Origin: Belnapia moabensis DSM 16746
Lineage (GTDB): Bacteria; Pseudomonadota; Alphaproteobacteria; Acetobacterales; Acetobacteraceae
Assembly (NCBI RefSeq): GCF_000745835.1
Contig: NZ_JQKB01000020.1
Location: forward strand, 1 to 64,000
Direction of reading: 5' to 3'
DNA: 64,000 nt
In this document: positions 56,271 to 64,000 of the stretch, one piece after another
Numbering within the stretch: the stretch's first letter is position 1
How the letters are laid out: the number at the start of each line of letters is the position of its first letter
Position numbers and translations under genes: made by a program
Notes under the pieces: model-generated
The model's input: the letters and a program-made list of their open reading frames with translations, nothing else
What the model was told of the DNA's origin: nothing
The model's database searches: none

Positions 56271-57533
56271 ATGCAGCCCAAGCTGGACAATCTCGCCGCG
56301 CGCCTGGCCGAACCGGCGCTCGCCCGCCACGGCCGCCACCTGACGGCCGATCTGCTGCTCGAGATCGGCGAGGCCGCCTGGCTGCTCTTCCTCCACGACG
56401 GCCGCCTTGCCGCACTCAAACCCGGCCCCTTCCTGATGCCGCGCTCCACCCTCGCGCTCCGCATCACCGAGGAAGGCTTCGCCCGCTTCGCCGCGCCGGA
56501 GCCGCAGCCCGGCTGGCACGACCTGCTGGCGCTCCGCCGCCAGGGCGCCCTCATGGTGGAGGGCGACACCAACCTCTTCTTCGCCCATCTGCTTTGGTTC
56601 AAAGGCTTGCTTGGCCTGCTGGCCGGCCACCCCGCGCCCGTCCCTGCCGAGGCTGCTCGCTTCGGCCGCATCGAGATCGAGCCCATCACCGGCCGCTACC
56701 TGCGCATGGACATCGCCGGCCGCCCGCACCGCCTCTATGTCGAGGAAGCCGGCTCCGGCCAGCCCCTGCTGCTACTGCACACCGCCGGCAGCGACGGCCG
56801 CCAGTGGCGCGACCTGCTGAACGATGCCGACATCACCAGCCGCTTCCGCTGCATCGCCTTCGACATGCCCCGCCACGGCAAGTCGAGCCCCCCGCCCGGC
56901 TGGGAGCGCGAGGACTACCGCCTCACCACCGCCGCCTATACCGGCCTGGTGATGACCATCGCCGCCGCCCTCCGCCTGGAGCGGCCCGTCGTCATGGGCT
57001 GCTCCATCGGCGGCCGCATCGTGCTCGACCTCGCGGCGGAGCACCCGGATGCCCTCGGCGGCGTCATCGGCCTGCAGGGCAGCGCCTTCACCGGCCGCTA
57101 CTACGAGCTGGATGCGCTGCACCACCCGCACATCCATGGCGGCGAGGCTTGCGCCGCCATGGTCTCCGGCCTGGTCGGCCCGGCCTCGCCCGAGGCGGCG
57201 AAGTGGGAGACGCTCTGGCACTACGCCCAGGGCGGCCCCGGCATCTTCCGCGGCGACCTGCATTTCTACGCCGAGGAAGGCGACCTCCGCCCCAAGCTCG
57301 CCCGCATCGACACGGCGCGCTGCCCCGTCGCCCTGCTCACCGGCGAATACGACTACTCATGCCGCCCCGAGGACAGCGAGACGACCGCCGCCGCCATCCC
57401 CGGCGCCACGCTGACGATCATGCCCGGCCTCGGCCATTTCCCGATGAGCGAGAACTGGCCCGCCCTGAAACCCCACCTCCTGCCGGTGCTGGAGGCGATG
57501 CTCAGCAGGCCGAAGCGAACCGCTCCTTCATGA
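56271..57533 (+). CDS. Alpha/beta hydrolase with N-terminal SCP2-like domain
   Basis: 420 residues. Residues 1-125 look like a small SCP2 (sterol-carrier-like) domain (ADLLLEIGEAAWLLFLHDGRLAALK, LRITEEGFARFAAPE, GALMVEGDTNLFFAHLLWFKGLLGLL). Residues 150-415 are an alpha/beta hydrolase with nucleophile S245 in MGCSIGG, acid D361 in LTGEYDYSC and H389 in GLGHFPMSE; the oxyanion-hole region is LLLLHTAGSDGRQW. It is 25 bp after hyuB, so it should act in the same pathway, perhaps on an ester or amide intermediate. Its last 32 bases overlap the convergent TIM-barrel gene. Confidence 0.82.
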   Translation: MQPKLDNLAARLAEPALARHGRHLTADLLLEIGEAAWLLFLHDGRLAALKPGPFLMPRSTLALRITEEGFARFAAPEPQPGWHDLLALRRQGALMVEGDTNLFFAHLLWFKGLLGLLAGHPAPVPAEAARFGRIEIEPITGRYLRMDIAGRPHRLYVEEAGSGQPLLLLHTAGSDGRQWRDLLNDADITSRFRCIAFDMPRHGKSSPPPGWEREDYRLTTAAYTGLVMTIAAALRLERPVVMGCSIGGRIVLDLAAEHPDALGGVIGLQGSAFTGRYYELDALHHPHIHGGEACAAMVSGLVGPASPEAAKWETLWHYAQGGPGIFRGDLHFYAEEGDLRPKLARIDTARCPVALLTGEYDYSCRPEDSETTAAAIPGATLTIMPGLGHFPMSENWPALKPHLLPVLEAMLSRPKRTAPS

Positions 57534-58314
57534 CCTGAAGCACCCGGTCCGGCTCCTCCGCCCACCAGCGCCGCGACAGGATCTCGACCTCCGCCGCGCC
57601 CTCATAGCCCGCTGCCTCCGCCATCGCCCGGATGGCGGGGATGTCGATCACCCCATCCCCCATCATCCCACGATCGAAGACGAGGTCCTGCGTCGGCACC
57701 AGCCAGTCGCAGACATGGAAGGCCGCGATCCGCCCCCGCGCCCGCGCCACCTGCTGCGCCAGCTCCGGGTCCCACCAGACATGATAGACATCGAGCGCGA
57801 TCCCGACGCCCTCGCCGAACTCCTCGGCGAGATCTAGCGCCTGCCCCAGCGTGCTCAGCACGCTCCGATCCGCACAGGTCATCGGATGCAGCGGCTCCAG
57901 CGCGATGGTGACACCCGCCGCCCTCGCCGCTGGCAGTACCTCCGCGAGCCCTTCCCGGAACATCGCCCTTGCTCCCAGCAAGTCCTTCGACCCCGCCGGC
58001 AACCCGCCCCCCAGCACGACGAGGCACCGCGCCCCGATCGCCGCCGCCTCCTCGATGGCCCGCAGATTATCCTCGATCGCAGCCCTGCGCCCCGCCGCAT
58101 CCGCCGCCGGAAACATCCCGCCCCGGCAAAGCCCCGAGACGAACAGCCCCGCCTCCCGGATCCGCCGCGCCGCCGCCGCGACACCCATCTCGGCAAGCTT
58201 GTCCCGCCAGGGCGAAATCCCCGGGATGCCATGCCGCGCACAGCCCTCGATGCATTGCGCGAGCGTCCACCGGTCCCTGACGGTGACGGTGTTGAGCGAC
58301 AGCCCCTCCATCAC
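57502..58314 (-). CDS. Sugar phosphate isomerase/epimerase-like TIM-barrel protein
   Basis: 270 residues of the AP endonuclease 2/xylose isomerase-like family. It has GIPGISPWRDKLAEMG early, then GGLPAGSKDLLGARAMFREGLAEVLPAARAAGVTIALEPLHPM with the metal-ligand Glu, a conserved GIALDVYHVWWDPEL (Asp-x-x-His) and HVCDWLVP. These carry a divalent-metal site for isomerising or dehydrating sugars and inositols. Start overlaps the stop of the DUF993 gene. Last gene of a five-gene minus-strand operon. Confidence 0.85.
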   Translation of the reverse strand: MMEGLSLNTVTVRDRWTLAQCIEGCARHGIPGISPWRDKLAEMGVAAAARRIREAGLFVSGLCRGGMFPAADAAGRRAAIEDNLRAIEEAAAIGARCLVVLGGGLPAGSKDLLGARAMFREGLAEVLPAARAAGVTIALEPLHPMTCADRSVLSTLGQALDLAEEFGEGVGIALDVYHVWWDPELAQQVARARGRIAAFHVCDWLVPTQDLVFDRGMMGDGVIDIPAIRAMAEAAGYEGAAEVEILSRRWWAEEPDRVLQVMKERFASAC

Positions 58315-59468
58315 GCCACCCCATGCACCGCGAGCAGCGCCCGCATCCGCACGACGGCCATCTCCGGGTCCTGCAGCAGCCCCGCCGCATCCGCCAGCCG
58401 GAACAGCTCGGCGAAATGCCCGATGCTTCGCGCCGATTGCTGCCCGCCGAGCATGGTGAAGTGGTCCTGATGCCCATTGAGCCAGGCCATGAACACCACG
58501 CCCGTCTTGTAGAACCGCGTCGGCGCCCGGAAGATATGCCGGCTCAGCGGCACCGTCGGCGCCAGGATGCCATGGAAGCCGTCAAGATCGCCCGCCTGCA
58601 ACGCCGCCAGCGCGCCCCCCACCGCCGGCGCGATCGGGTCGAAGATGCCGAGCAGCGCATCCGAATGCCCGTCCGCATTTCCCGCGATCAGCTCGGCGTA
58701 ATTGAAGTCATCCCCCGTATACATCCGCACGCCGGCCGGCAGCCGCCGCCGCATGGCGATCTCCTTCTCCTTGTCGAGAAGGCTGATCTTCACCCCATCC
58801 ACCTTGGCCGCATGTCCGGCGATCACGGCCAGCGCCGTCTCCATCGCCCTGTAATGCTCGGCATTGCCCCAATAGCCCTCGAGCGCCGGGTCGAACATCT
58901 CGCCGAGCCAGTGGATGATCACCGGCTCCCGCACCTGGCTGAGGATGCGCGCATAGACCCGCTCGTAATCCGCCGGCCCCTTCGCCGCCTTCGCCAGCGC
59001 CCGCGACGCCATCAGGATGATGCGCCCGCCCATCGCCTCGATGGCCTCGCACTGCTCCTCGTAGGCCCTGATGACGTCATCGACGGAGACATCCGGCCCC
59101 GGCGCGAGATGGTCCGTCCCCGCCCCGCTCGCCATCACCGCCCCCGGCACCTCGCGCATCGCCTCCAGGCTGCGCCGCACCAGCTCCTGCGCCCCCGCCC
59201 AGTCGAGCCCCATCCCCCGCTGCGCCGTATCCATCGCCTCCGCGACGCCCAGCCCGAGCGACCAGAGATGCCGCCGGAAGGCGATGGTCCGCTCCCAATC
59301 CACCTTGATGTCGAGCCACGGATCCTGCTCGACACGCGGATCGGCCACCACATGCGCCGCGGCGAGGGCGATGCGCGGAAAAGGCGGATGCGCCTTCGGG
59401 AAGCTGCGCGGCTCGCTCAACGTGAACCGCTCGATACCCGCACCCTTCGGCAGATCGATGCTCACCAT
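58311..59468 (-). CDS. DUF993 protein (dihydrodipicolinate synthase-like aldolase)
   Basis: 385 residues of the DUF993 family, related to class I DapA/NAL aldolases but longer (about 300 usual). A candidate Schiff-base lysine is K227 in VDGVKISLLD, and GAGTDHLAPGPDVSVDDVIRAYEEQCEAIEAMGG corresponds to an early barrel segment. PVIIHWLGEMFDPALEGYWG is family-typical. It probably cleaves or dehydrates a keto-sugar acid produced by the adjacent oxidoreductase and isomerase; the reaction is not established. Four bases separate it from the oxidoreductase gene. Confidence 0.82.
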   Translation of the reverse strand: MVSIDLPKGAGIERFTLSEPRSFPKAHPPFPRIALAAAHVVADPRVEQDPWLDIKVDWERTIAFRRHLWSLGLGVAEAMDTAQRGMGLDWAGAQELVRRSLEAMREVPGAVMASGAGTDHLAPGPDVSVDDVIRAYEEQCEAIEAMGGRIILMASRALAKAAKGPADYERVYARILSQVREPVIIHWLGEMFDPALEGYWGNAEHYRAMETALAVIAGHAAKVDGVKISLLDKEKEIAMRRRLPAGVRMYTGDDFNYAELIAGNADGHSDALLGIFDPIAPAVGGALAALQAGDLDGFHGILAPTVPLSRHIFRAPTRFYKTGVVFMAWLNGHQDHFTMLGGQQSARSIGHFAELFRLADAAGLLQDPEMAVVRMRALLAVHGVA

Positions 59469-59471
59469 GCC

Positions 59472-60626
59472 TCAGCCCTCCAAGACGGGGATGTCGATCC
59501 ACCGCCGCTCCCGCCAGCTTCGCAGCCCCGCCTCCGCCAGCTGCACCCCCTTCGCCCCCGCGAAGAGATCCCACGGAAAGCTCTCCACCTCGCCCGCGAG
59601 ATACCGCAGGAACATCTCCCACTGCACCCGGAAGCCGTTCGGATAATCCTGCGTGCTCGGCACCTCCTGCCAGCCACCGAAGAAGTCGATGGCTTGCGGG
59701 ATATCCGGATTCCAAACCGGCTTCGGCGTATTGACGCGGCTCTGCGTCCAGCACCGCTGCAACCCGGCGACGGCGCTGCCATGCGTCCCATCCACTTGGA
59801 AGGTGGCGAGGTCGTCCCGCCTGACCCGCGTCACCCAGCTCGAATTGATGTGCGCCACCACGCCGCCCCGCAGCTGGAAGGTCGCATAGGCCGCATCGTC
59901 CACATCCGCCCTGTACGGCCTGCCATCCTCGCCGATTCGCTCCGGGATATGCGTCGCCCCAAGGCAGGAGACGGCCTCCACCTCGCCGAAGAGGTTGTCG
60001 AGCACGTAGCGCCAGTGGCAGAGCATATCGAGGATGATCCCCCCGCCCTCCGCCGCCTTGTAGTTCCAGGAGGGCCGCTGCGCCGGCTGCAGATCCCCCT
60101 CGAAGACCCAGTAGCCGAACTCCCCCTTCACGCTGCAGATGCGCCCGAGGAAGCCGCTGTCGATCACCATCTTCAGCTTGCGCAGCCCGGGCAGGAACAG
60201 CTTGTCCTGCACCACCCCATGCTTGATGCCCGCCGCCCTGGCGAGCCGCGCCACGCGCAGCGCATCCTCCAGCCGACCCGCCGTCGGCTTCTCGACATAG
60301 ACATGCTTGCCCGCAGCAATGGCCCGCTCGATCAGTCCCGCCCGCAGCTGCGTCGTCGCCGCATCGAAGAACAACTCGTCCCGCGGATCGGCCAGGCAGG
60401 CATCGAGGTCGGTCGAGACCCGCTCGACCCCATGCGCCCGCCCCAGCGCCTCCAGCTTCTCCCGGTTGCGCCCGACCAGCACCGGGTCCGGCATCACCCG
60501 ATCCCCATTCGCCAGCCTGACGCCGCCATCGGCGCGGATCGCGGCTATCGAGCGGATGAGGTGCTGGTTCGTTCCCATCCGGCCCGTCACGCCGTTCATG
60601 ATGATGCCGATGCGCCTCACCGCCAT
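59472..60626 (-). CDS. Gfo/Idh/MocA-family oxidoreductase
   Basis: 384 residues. NAD(P)-dependent sugar/inositol dehydrogenase family: N-terminal Rossmann sequence IGIIMNGVTGRMGTNQHL, the conserved Lys-Pro in HVYVEKPTAGR, and C-terminal (GFO/IDH/MocA_C) KTGYWVFEGD-like region with YKAAEGGGIILDMLCHWRYVLDNLFGEV, where the substrate Asp/His lie. The first loop GVTGRMG departs from GxGxxG. GGGGAGG lies before the ATG. A candidate operator is just upstream. Confidence 0.88.
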   Translation of the reverse strand: MAVRRIGIIMNGVTGRMGTNQHLIRSIAAIRADGGVRLANGDRVMPDPVLVGRNREKLEALGRAHGVERVSTDLDACLADPRDELFFDAATTQLRAGLIERAIAAGKHVYVEKPTAGRLEDALRVARLARAAGIKHGVVQDKLFLPGLRKLKMVIDSGFLGRICSVKGEFGYWVFEGDLQPAQRPSWNYKAAEGGGIILDMLCHWRYVLDNLFGEVEAVSCLGATHIPERIGEDGRPYRADVDDAAYATFQLRGGVVAHINSSWVTRVRRDDLATFQVDGTHGSAVAGLQRCWTQSRVNTPKPVWNPDIPQAIDFFGGWQEVPSTQDYPNGFRVQWEMFLRYLAGEVESFPWDLFAGAKGVQLAEAGLRSWRERRWIDIPVLEG

Positions 60627-60646
60627 GGCCGCCTCCCCTTCGTTCA

Positions 60647-60664
60647 GGTAACCATCCAGTTACC
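60647..60664. promoter_or_regulatory. Candidate TetR-type operator
   Basis: Inverted repeat GGTAAC-CATCCA-GTTACC in the 49-bp gap between the tetR stop and the Gfo/Idh gene. The 18-bp size and dyad match TetR-family sites and the regulator is encoded directly upstream. Inference. Confidence 0.5.
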
Positions 60665-60675
60665 CAAACCCGGAG

Positions 60676-61302
60676 TCAAGGCCGCAGATAGCCCAGCACC
60701 ACATCGACGGCATGCCGCTCCCGCTCCGCCAACGCCGCCTCGCTCCCGAACTCCGCCCGCAGCGCCGTGGCAAGGGTGTAGCGGTTGGCCACGAAGAAAT
60801 GCCCAAGCCCGACGATGGTGATGTAGAGCTGCACCGGGTCGACATCGCGCCGGAACACCCCTGCCTCCGCCCCCCGCGTCAGCACCGCGCCGATCTGCCC
60901 GAGCAGCGGCGAGTAGAGCGCCGGCACCCCCTCGGACTTCCGCAGATAGGCCGCGCGATGGATGTTCTCCTGATTGAGCAGCGCGACGAATTCCGGATGC
61001 GCCGCCGTGTAGCGCAGGTTGAACTCAACCAGCCGCCGCATCGCCTCCGCCGGTGGCAGCGCCTCGACGCAAAGCGCCCGCTCCTCCGCCCGCTTGGCCG
61101 CATAGGCGCCCTCCAGCACGGTGAGCCACAGCTCTTCCTTGCTGCCGAAATAGGCGTAGAGCATCCGCTTGTTGGCGCCTGCCCTGAGCGCGATCTCATC
61201 GACGCGGGCCCCCGCCAGCCCCTTCTCGGCGAATTCGGCGAGCGCCGCATCGAGGATGCGCTGCCGCGTCGCCGCCGCCCGCGGCGAGAGCCCATCCATC
61301 AC
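60676..61302 (-). CDS. TetR-family transcriptional regulator
   Basis: 208 residues. N-terminal helix-turn-helix TRQRILDAALAEFAEKGLAGARVDEIALRAGANKRMLYAYFGSKEELW is canonical TetR; the C-terminal ligand domain (VEFNLRYTAAHPEFVALLNQENIHRA) is of the TetR_C_33/CGL2612-like kind. Its start overlaps the stop of the acyl-CoA dehydrogenase gene. Probably controls this operon through the dyad at 60647-60664. Confidence 0.88.
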   Translation of the reverse strand: MMDGLSPRAAATRQRILDAALAEFAEKGLAGARVDEIALRAGANKRMLYAYFGSKEELWLTVLEGAYAAKRAEERALCVEALPPAEAMRRLVEFNLRYTAAHPEFVALLNQENIHRAAYLRKSEGVPALYSPLLGQIGAVLTRGAEAGVFRRDVDPVQLYITIVGLGHFFVANRYTLATALRAEFGSEAALAERERHAVDVVLGYLRP

Positions 61303-62990
61303 CCCGCCAGCACCTTCGCCAGCAGCGCCTCGGAAACCGGCTCATCCTCCGCCGCCAGCGGATCGCGCGGCATCACCCGATGCCGCAGCACCAGCCGCGC
61401 CAGCTCCAGCCGCTCCGCGTCCTGAAGCCGCCCCGCCTCCCAGGCCATCGTCGCCGCACTCGTCAGGTGATAGAGCGCACTCGCCGCCTGCCGCGCCAGC
61501 GCCGGCTCCTGCTGCGCCCGCTCGGCCAGCGCCGCCGCCCGCTCGAAGGCCGGCATCGCCCCCGGCAGCGCATCGCCATTGCCGAGCAGCCCCTGCACAT
61601 GCGCGCGCAGCACCGGCAGCGACCCCTCGCGCTGCGCCGCCCGCAGCACGTCGAGCGCGACGATATTGCTCGTCCCCTCCCAGATGCTGCCGAGATGCGC
61701 ATCCCGCACCAGCCGGGGATCGGCCCATTCCTCGATATAGCCGCAGCCCCCGCGTACCTCCATCGCGTCGCCCGTCACCCGCCGCGCATCCCGGCACGCC
61801 CGGAACTTCAGCAACGGCGTCAGGATGCGGAGCAAGGCATAGGCCCCCTCCTCCCCCGCATCGCTCCGCCGCATCGCCTCGGCGGCTTGAAACACCATGC
61901 TCCGCGCCTGCTCCATCGGCAGGACGAGCTTCATCAGCTGCCGCCGCATCAGCGGCATTTCCACCAGCCGCCGCCCGAAGGCCATGCGATGCCGCGCGAC
62001 GAACATCGCCTCTGTCACCGCCCGCCGCATCAGCCCCGCCGCCCGCATCCCGTTCGACAGGCGCGAGGCATTGACCATGTCGGCCATCTGCCGGAACCCC
62101 GCCTCCGGCTCGCCGACGAGGAAGGCCGTCGCCCCCTCCAGCCTGATCTCCCCCGAAGCCATGGACCGCGTGCCGAGCTTCTCCTTCAGCCGCACGATCC
62201 GGTAGGCATTGCGCGTGCCATCCGGCCGCTCTCGCGGCAGCAGGAAGAGCGACACGCCGCGCAGCCCCGCCGGCCCACCGACGCGCCGCGCCAGCACCAG
62301 CGCCACCCCCGCATCCGGATTGCTGCAGAACCACTTGTCGCCGGTGAGCGCCCAGCTCCCATCCCCGCGCTCCTCGGCGATGACGGCCGTCGCGGCGATA
62401 TCCGACCCCGCTCCCTGCTCCGTCATGAACATCGCGCCCTGCCGCAGAGCGTCGAGATCGGTCGCGGTCAGCCCCGGCAGATACCGCGCCACCAAATCCG
62501 CATCGCCGAACCGCCGCAAGGTCCTTGCCAGCGCATCCGTCATCGAGAGCGGGCAGCACAGCCCGAACTCCGCCTGCACGAAGAGATAGCTCAGCGCATA
62601 TTTCGCCGCTGGAGGCATCGCCTCGGCCCAGCCCAGCACCCCCGGCCGGTGCGACATCGCCGCCAGCCCGAACTCGCTGAAGGCAACCCGCTCCATCTCC
62701 CGATAGGCCGGGTGATAGTCGATCGCCGCCGCATCCTCGCCCCGCCGCGTCCGCGGCTTCAGCACCGGCGGGTTGCGGTCCGCGACGCCGGCCAGCTCAT
62801 CCAGCCGCCCGCCCGCCAGCGCCCCCATCCGGTCGAGATGCGGCAGCAGATGCGCCAGCAACCCCTCCGGCAGGTAGAGCCCCAGCAGCGGCCGCGCCCA
62901 CGGATCGGCCCGCCAGAGATTGATCCCCCGCGCGTCCGGCACCGCCTCGGCGCCCACCGGCGCCGGCATGATCGGCAGGCTGTCCATCAC
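61299..62990 (-). CDS. Acyl-CoA dehydrogenase (AidB-like long form)
   Basis: 563 residues, the AidB/long ACAD group. Visible: MTEQGAGSDIAATAVIAEE for FAD binding, LTGDKWFCSNPDAG, KEKLGTRSMASGEIRLEGATAFLVGEPEAGFRQMADMVNASRLSNG, the C-terminal helix with GDAMEVRGGCGYIEEWADPRLVRDAHLGSIWEGTSNI. The EGTSNI motif is diagnostic for the superfamily. First gene of the operon, divergent from the CBS protein gene. It oxidises an acyl-CoA of unknown chain type. Confidence 0.9.
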   Translation of the reverse strand: MMDSLPIMPAPVGAEAVPDARGINLWRADPWARPLLGLYLPEGLLAHLLPHLDRMGALAGGRLDELAGVADRNPPVLKPRTRRGEDAAAIDYHPAYREMERVAFSEFGLAAMSHRPGVLGWAEAMPPAAKYALSYLFVQAEFGLCCPLSMTDALARTLRRFGDADLVARYLPGLTATDLDALRQGAMFMTEQGAGSDIAATAVIAEERGDGSWALTGDKWFCSNPDAGVALVLARRVGGPAGLRGVSLFLLPRERPDGTRNAYRIVRLKEKLGTRSMASGEIRLEGATAFLVGEPEAGFRQMADMVNASRLSNGMRAAGLMRRAVTEAMFVARHRMAFGRRLVEMPLMRRQLMKLVLPMEQARSMVFQAAEAMRRSDAGEEGAYALLRILTPLLKFRACRDARRVTGDAMEVRGGCGYIEEWADPRLVRDAHLGSIWEGTSNIVALDVLRAAQREGSLPVLRAHVQGLLGNGDALPGAMPAFERAAALAERAQQEPALARQAASALYHLTSAATMAWEAGRLQDAERLELARLVLRHRVMPRDPLAAEDEPVSEALLAKVLAG

Positions 62991-63074
62991 GTCACCATGC
63001 CCCCTCCCGTTTCCGCCATGCTAGGCTCCCGGCCAAGGGCAGGCAAAAGCCATCACACAGGGAGAACGAGCGCC

Positions 63075-63512
63075 ATGACCATCGCCGCCGTCATCCGCGA
63101 GAAGGGCCGCAACGTGGTCTCCGTCTCGCCCGAGGCCCCCATCGCCGAGATCGCCGCGATCATCGCCTCGCGCCGCATCGGCGCCTTGGTGGTGCTCGCC
63201 GACCATGGCGGCCTGGTCGGCATCGTCTCCGAGCGCGACGTGGTGAAGGCCCTCGCCAGGCACGGCGCCCGCGTCCTCGAGCTGACGGCCAGCGACCTGA
63301 TGACCCGCCAGGTGACCACCATCTCCATGCGCAGCTCCATCGACCAGGCGATGGAGATCATGGATGCCGGCTATTTCCGCCACCTGCCGGTGATGGAGGA
63401 TGGCGAGCTCGCCGGCATCGTCAGCATCCGCGACCTGGTGAAGCACCGCATCACGCTCCACCAGCGCGACCTCGAAGCGCTGAAAGCCGCCGTGCGGCAG
63501 CGCAGCGGCTGA
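63075..63512 (+). CDS. CBS-pair domain protein
   Basis: 145 residues consisting almost wholly of two CBS domains (about 8-62 and 73-128): VVSVSPEAPIAEIAAIIASRRIGALVVL, GIVSERDVVKALARHG, LMTRQVTTISMRSSIDQAMEIM, GELAGIVSIRDLVKHRI. Such pairs bind adenosine nucleotides as energy sensors or regulate partner enzymes. GGGAG upstream of the ATG sets the start. The long antisense-overlapping upstream extension of the frame is not coding. Two bases from the convergent metallopeptidase gene. Confidence 0.9.
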   Translation: MTIAAVIREKGRNVVSVSPEAPIAEIAAIIASRRIGALVVLADHGGLVGIVSERDVVKALARHGARVLELTASDLMTRQVTTISMRSSIDQAMEIMDAGYFRHLPVMEDGELAGIVSIRDLVKHRITLHQRDLEALKAAVRQRSG

Positions 63513-63513
63513 T

Positions 63514-64000
63514 TCAGCCCGCCCGCAGCAACCCTGGCCCATGCTCCTTGAGCCAGGCGACCGCCGCATGCCGATGCGGCGTCAGCCGCTCGACCAGCGC
63601 CCAGAATTCCGGCGAATGGTTCATCGCGCCGAGATGCGCCACCTCATGCGCGACCACGTAGTCGAGCACCCAGCCCGGCGCCATCACCAGCCGCCAGGAG
63701 AAGGCGAGCGTGCCATCCGGCGCGCAGCTCCCCCAGCGGCTCCTGGTATCCTTCAACCGCACGCACCGTGCCGCGACGCCGAGCACCGCCGCATGCCGCG
63801 CCACCATCCCCGCGATCCGCTCCGACGCAACCTCGCGCAGCAGCGTCGCGACGCGCGCCGCGACTTCCCCGTCACCGCCCAGCAGGATCGCGCCCGGCTC
63901 CAGCCAGGCCTCGCCCGGCCGCCCCGGGACGATGCGCACCACATGCGCCACGCCACCGACCGCAACCTCCGCCCCAGGCATGAAGACCACCGGCGGCGCC
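63514..64000 (-). CDS. M48/YgjP-like zinc metallopeptidase (DUF45), 5'-partial
   Basis: The frame is open to the window edge, so the N-terminus lies beyond it (a GTG at 63990 is an in-frame possible start but the family runs to about 230-250 residues). The zinc motif HEVAH is followed by LGAMNHSPEFW with the third ligand region, and CVRLKDTRSRWGSCAPDGTLAFSWRLVMAPG precedes it, all hallmarks of YgjP/WLM-type peptidases. Cytosolic; substrate unknown. Confidence 0.88.
   Translation of the reverse strand, partial: APPVVFMPGAEVAVGGVAHVVRIVPGRPGEAWLEPGAILLGGDGEVAARVATLLREVASERIAGMVARHAAVLGVAARCVRLKDTRSRWGSCAPDGTLAFSWRLVMAPGWVLDYVVAHEVAHLGAMNHSPEFWALVERLTPHRHAAVAWLKEHGPGLLRAG

Noticed and set aside
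52371-56689. Long minus-strand frames (756 and 722 codons) antisense to hyuA and hyuB
   Set aside because: Gly/Ala/Glu-rich low-complexity translations with no domain; hyuA and hyuB are unambiguous on the plus strand.
58323-60821. Uninterrupted 832-codon plus-strand frame opposite the DUF993 and oxidoreductase genes
   Set aside because: Translation is Arg/His/Pro/Leu-rich without family motifs and mirrors the GC-biased third positions of real minus-strand genes.

Overview
The window is very GC-rich, tightly packed bacterial DNA with strong G/C preference at third codon positions, many 4-bp ATGA start/stop overlaps and a gene content typical of alphaproteobacteria: Bug-type solute receptors, CaiB/BaiF CoA transferases, HyuA/HyuB, liv- and dpp-type ABC importers and a rhizobial-style glycerol ABC operon. 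It best fits a heterotrophic Acetobacteraceae (Roseomonas-like) chromosome or chromid. That placement is inference from gene families and composition; no rRNA or other phylogenetic marker is present, only one tRNA-Arg.

Layout. 1-3.5 kb looks rearranged: a multi-domain CBM/Ig-like surface protein is cut and joined out of frame to a type I secretion adaptor (HlyD) lacking its N-terminal anchor, followed by a truncated citrate synthase remnant. 3.5-6 kb holds a CoA transferase with unusual domain order and a DUF3891 protein. 6-16 kb is a complete minus-strand glycerol regulon (glpR, glpD, glpS-T-P-Q-U-V, glpK) with candidate GlpR boxes upstream of glpR and glpD. 16-21 kb carries a YeeE/YedE sulfur-compound transporter and a three-subunit molybdenum aldehyde oxidoreductase (PaoABC type). 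21-22.5 kb has the only long gene-free stretch and a GH16-like protein with twin C-terminal repeats. 22.6-30.7 kb holds a dicarboxylate symporter, an SDR/thiolase-like pair, a ketopantoate reductase-like/Bug receptor pair, MoeB/ThiF, DsrE and an SH3 protein.

30.8-33.4 kb is the most distinctive locus: three overlapping short genes encode a nitrile hydratase/thiocyanate hydrolase-type enzyme in which the usual beta subunit is split into two polypeptides, with a cobalt-type Cys cluster in the third, followed by an MFS permease and preceded by two perfect inverted repeats. 34-41 kb is a complete branched-chain amino-acid-type ABC importer carrying three different tandem substrate-binding proteins. 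41.4-46.6 kb mixes a MOSC protein, an SH3 protein, an unrecognised protein, a second CoA transferase, a GNAT acetyltransferase, tRNA-Arg(CCG) and an acyl-CoA dehydrogenase-like protein.

46.7-57.5 kb combines a peptide-type ABC importer (with fused ATPases) on the minus strand and, after an SDR, a plus-strand hyuA-hyuB-hydrolase operon, consistent with import and opening of cyclic amides or related compounds. 57.5-63 kb is a minus-strand operon (acyl-CoA dehydrogenase, TetR regulator, Gfo/Idh/MocA oxidoreductase, DUF993 aldolase-like protein, TIM-barrel isomerase) with a candidate TetR operator inside it. A CBS-pair protein and a 5'-partial zinc metallopeptidase close the window. No CRISPR array, rRNA, complete insertion sequence, prophage or replication origin was seen.
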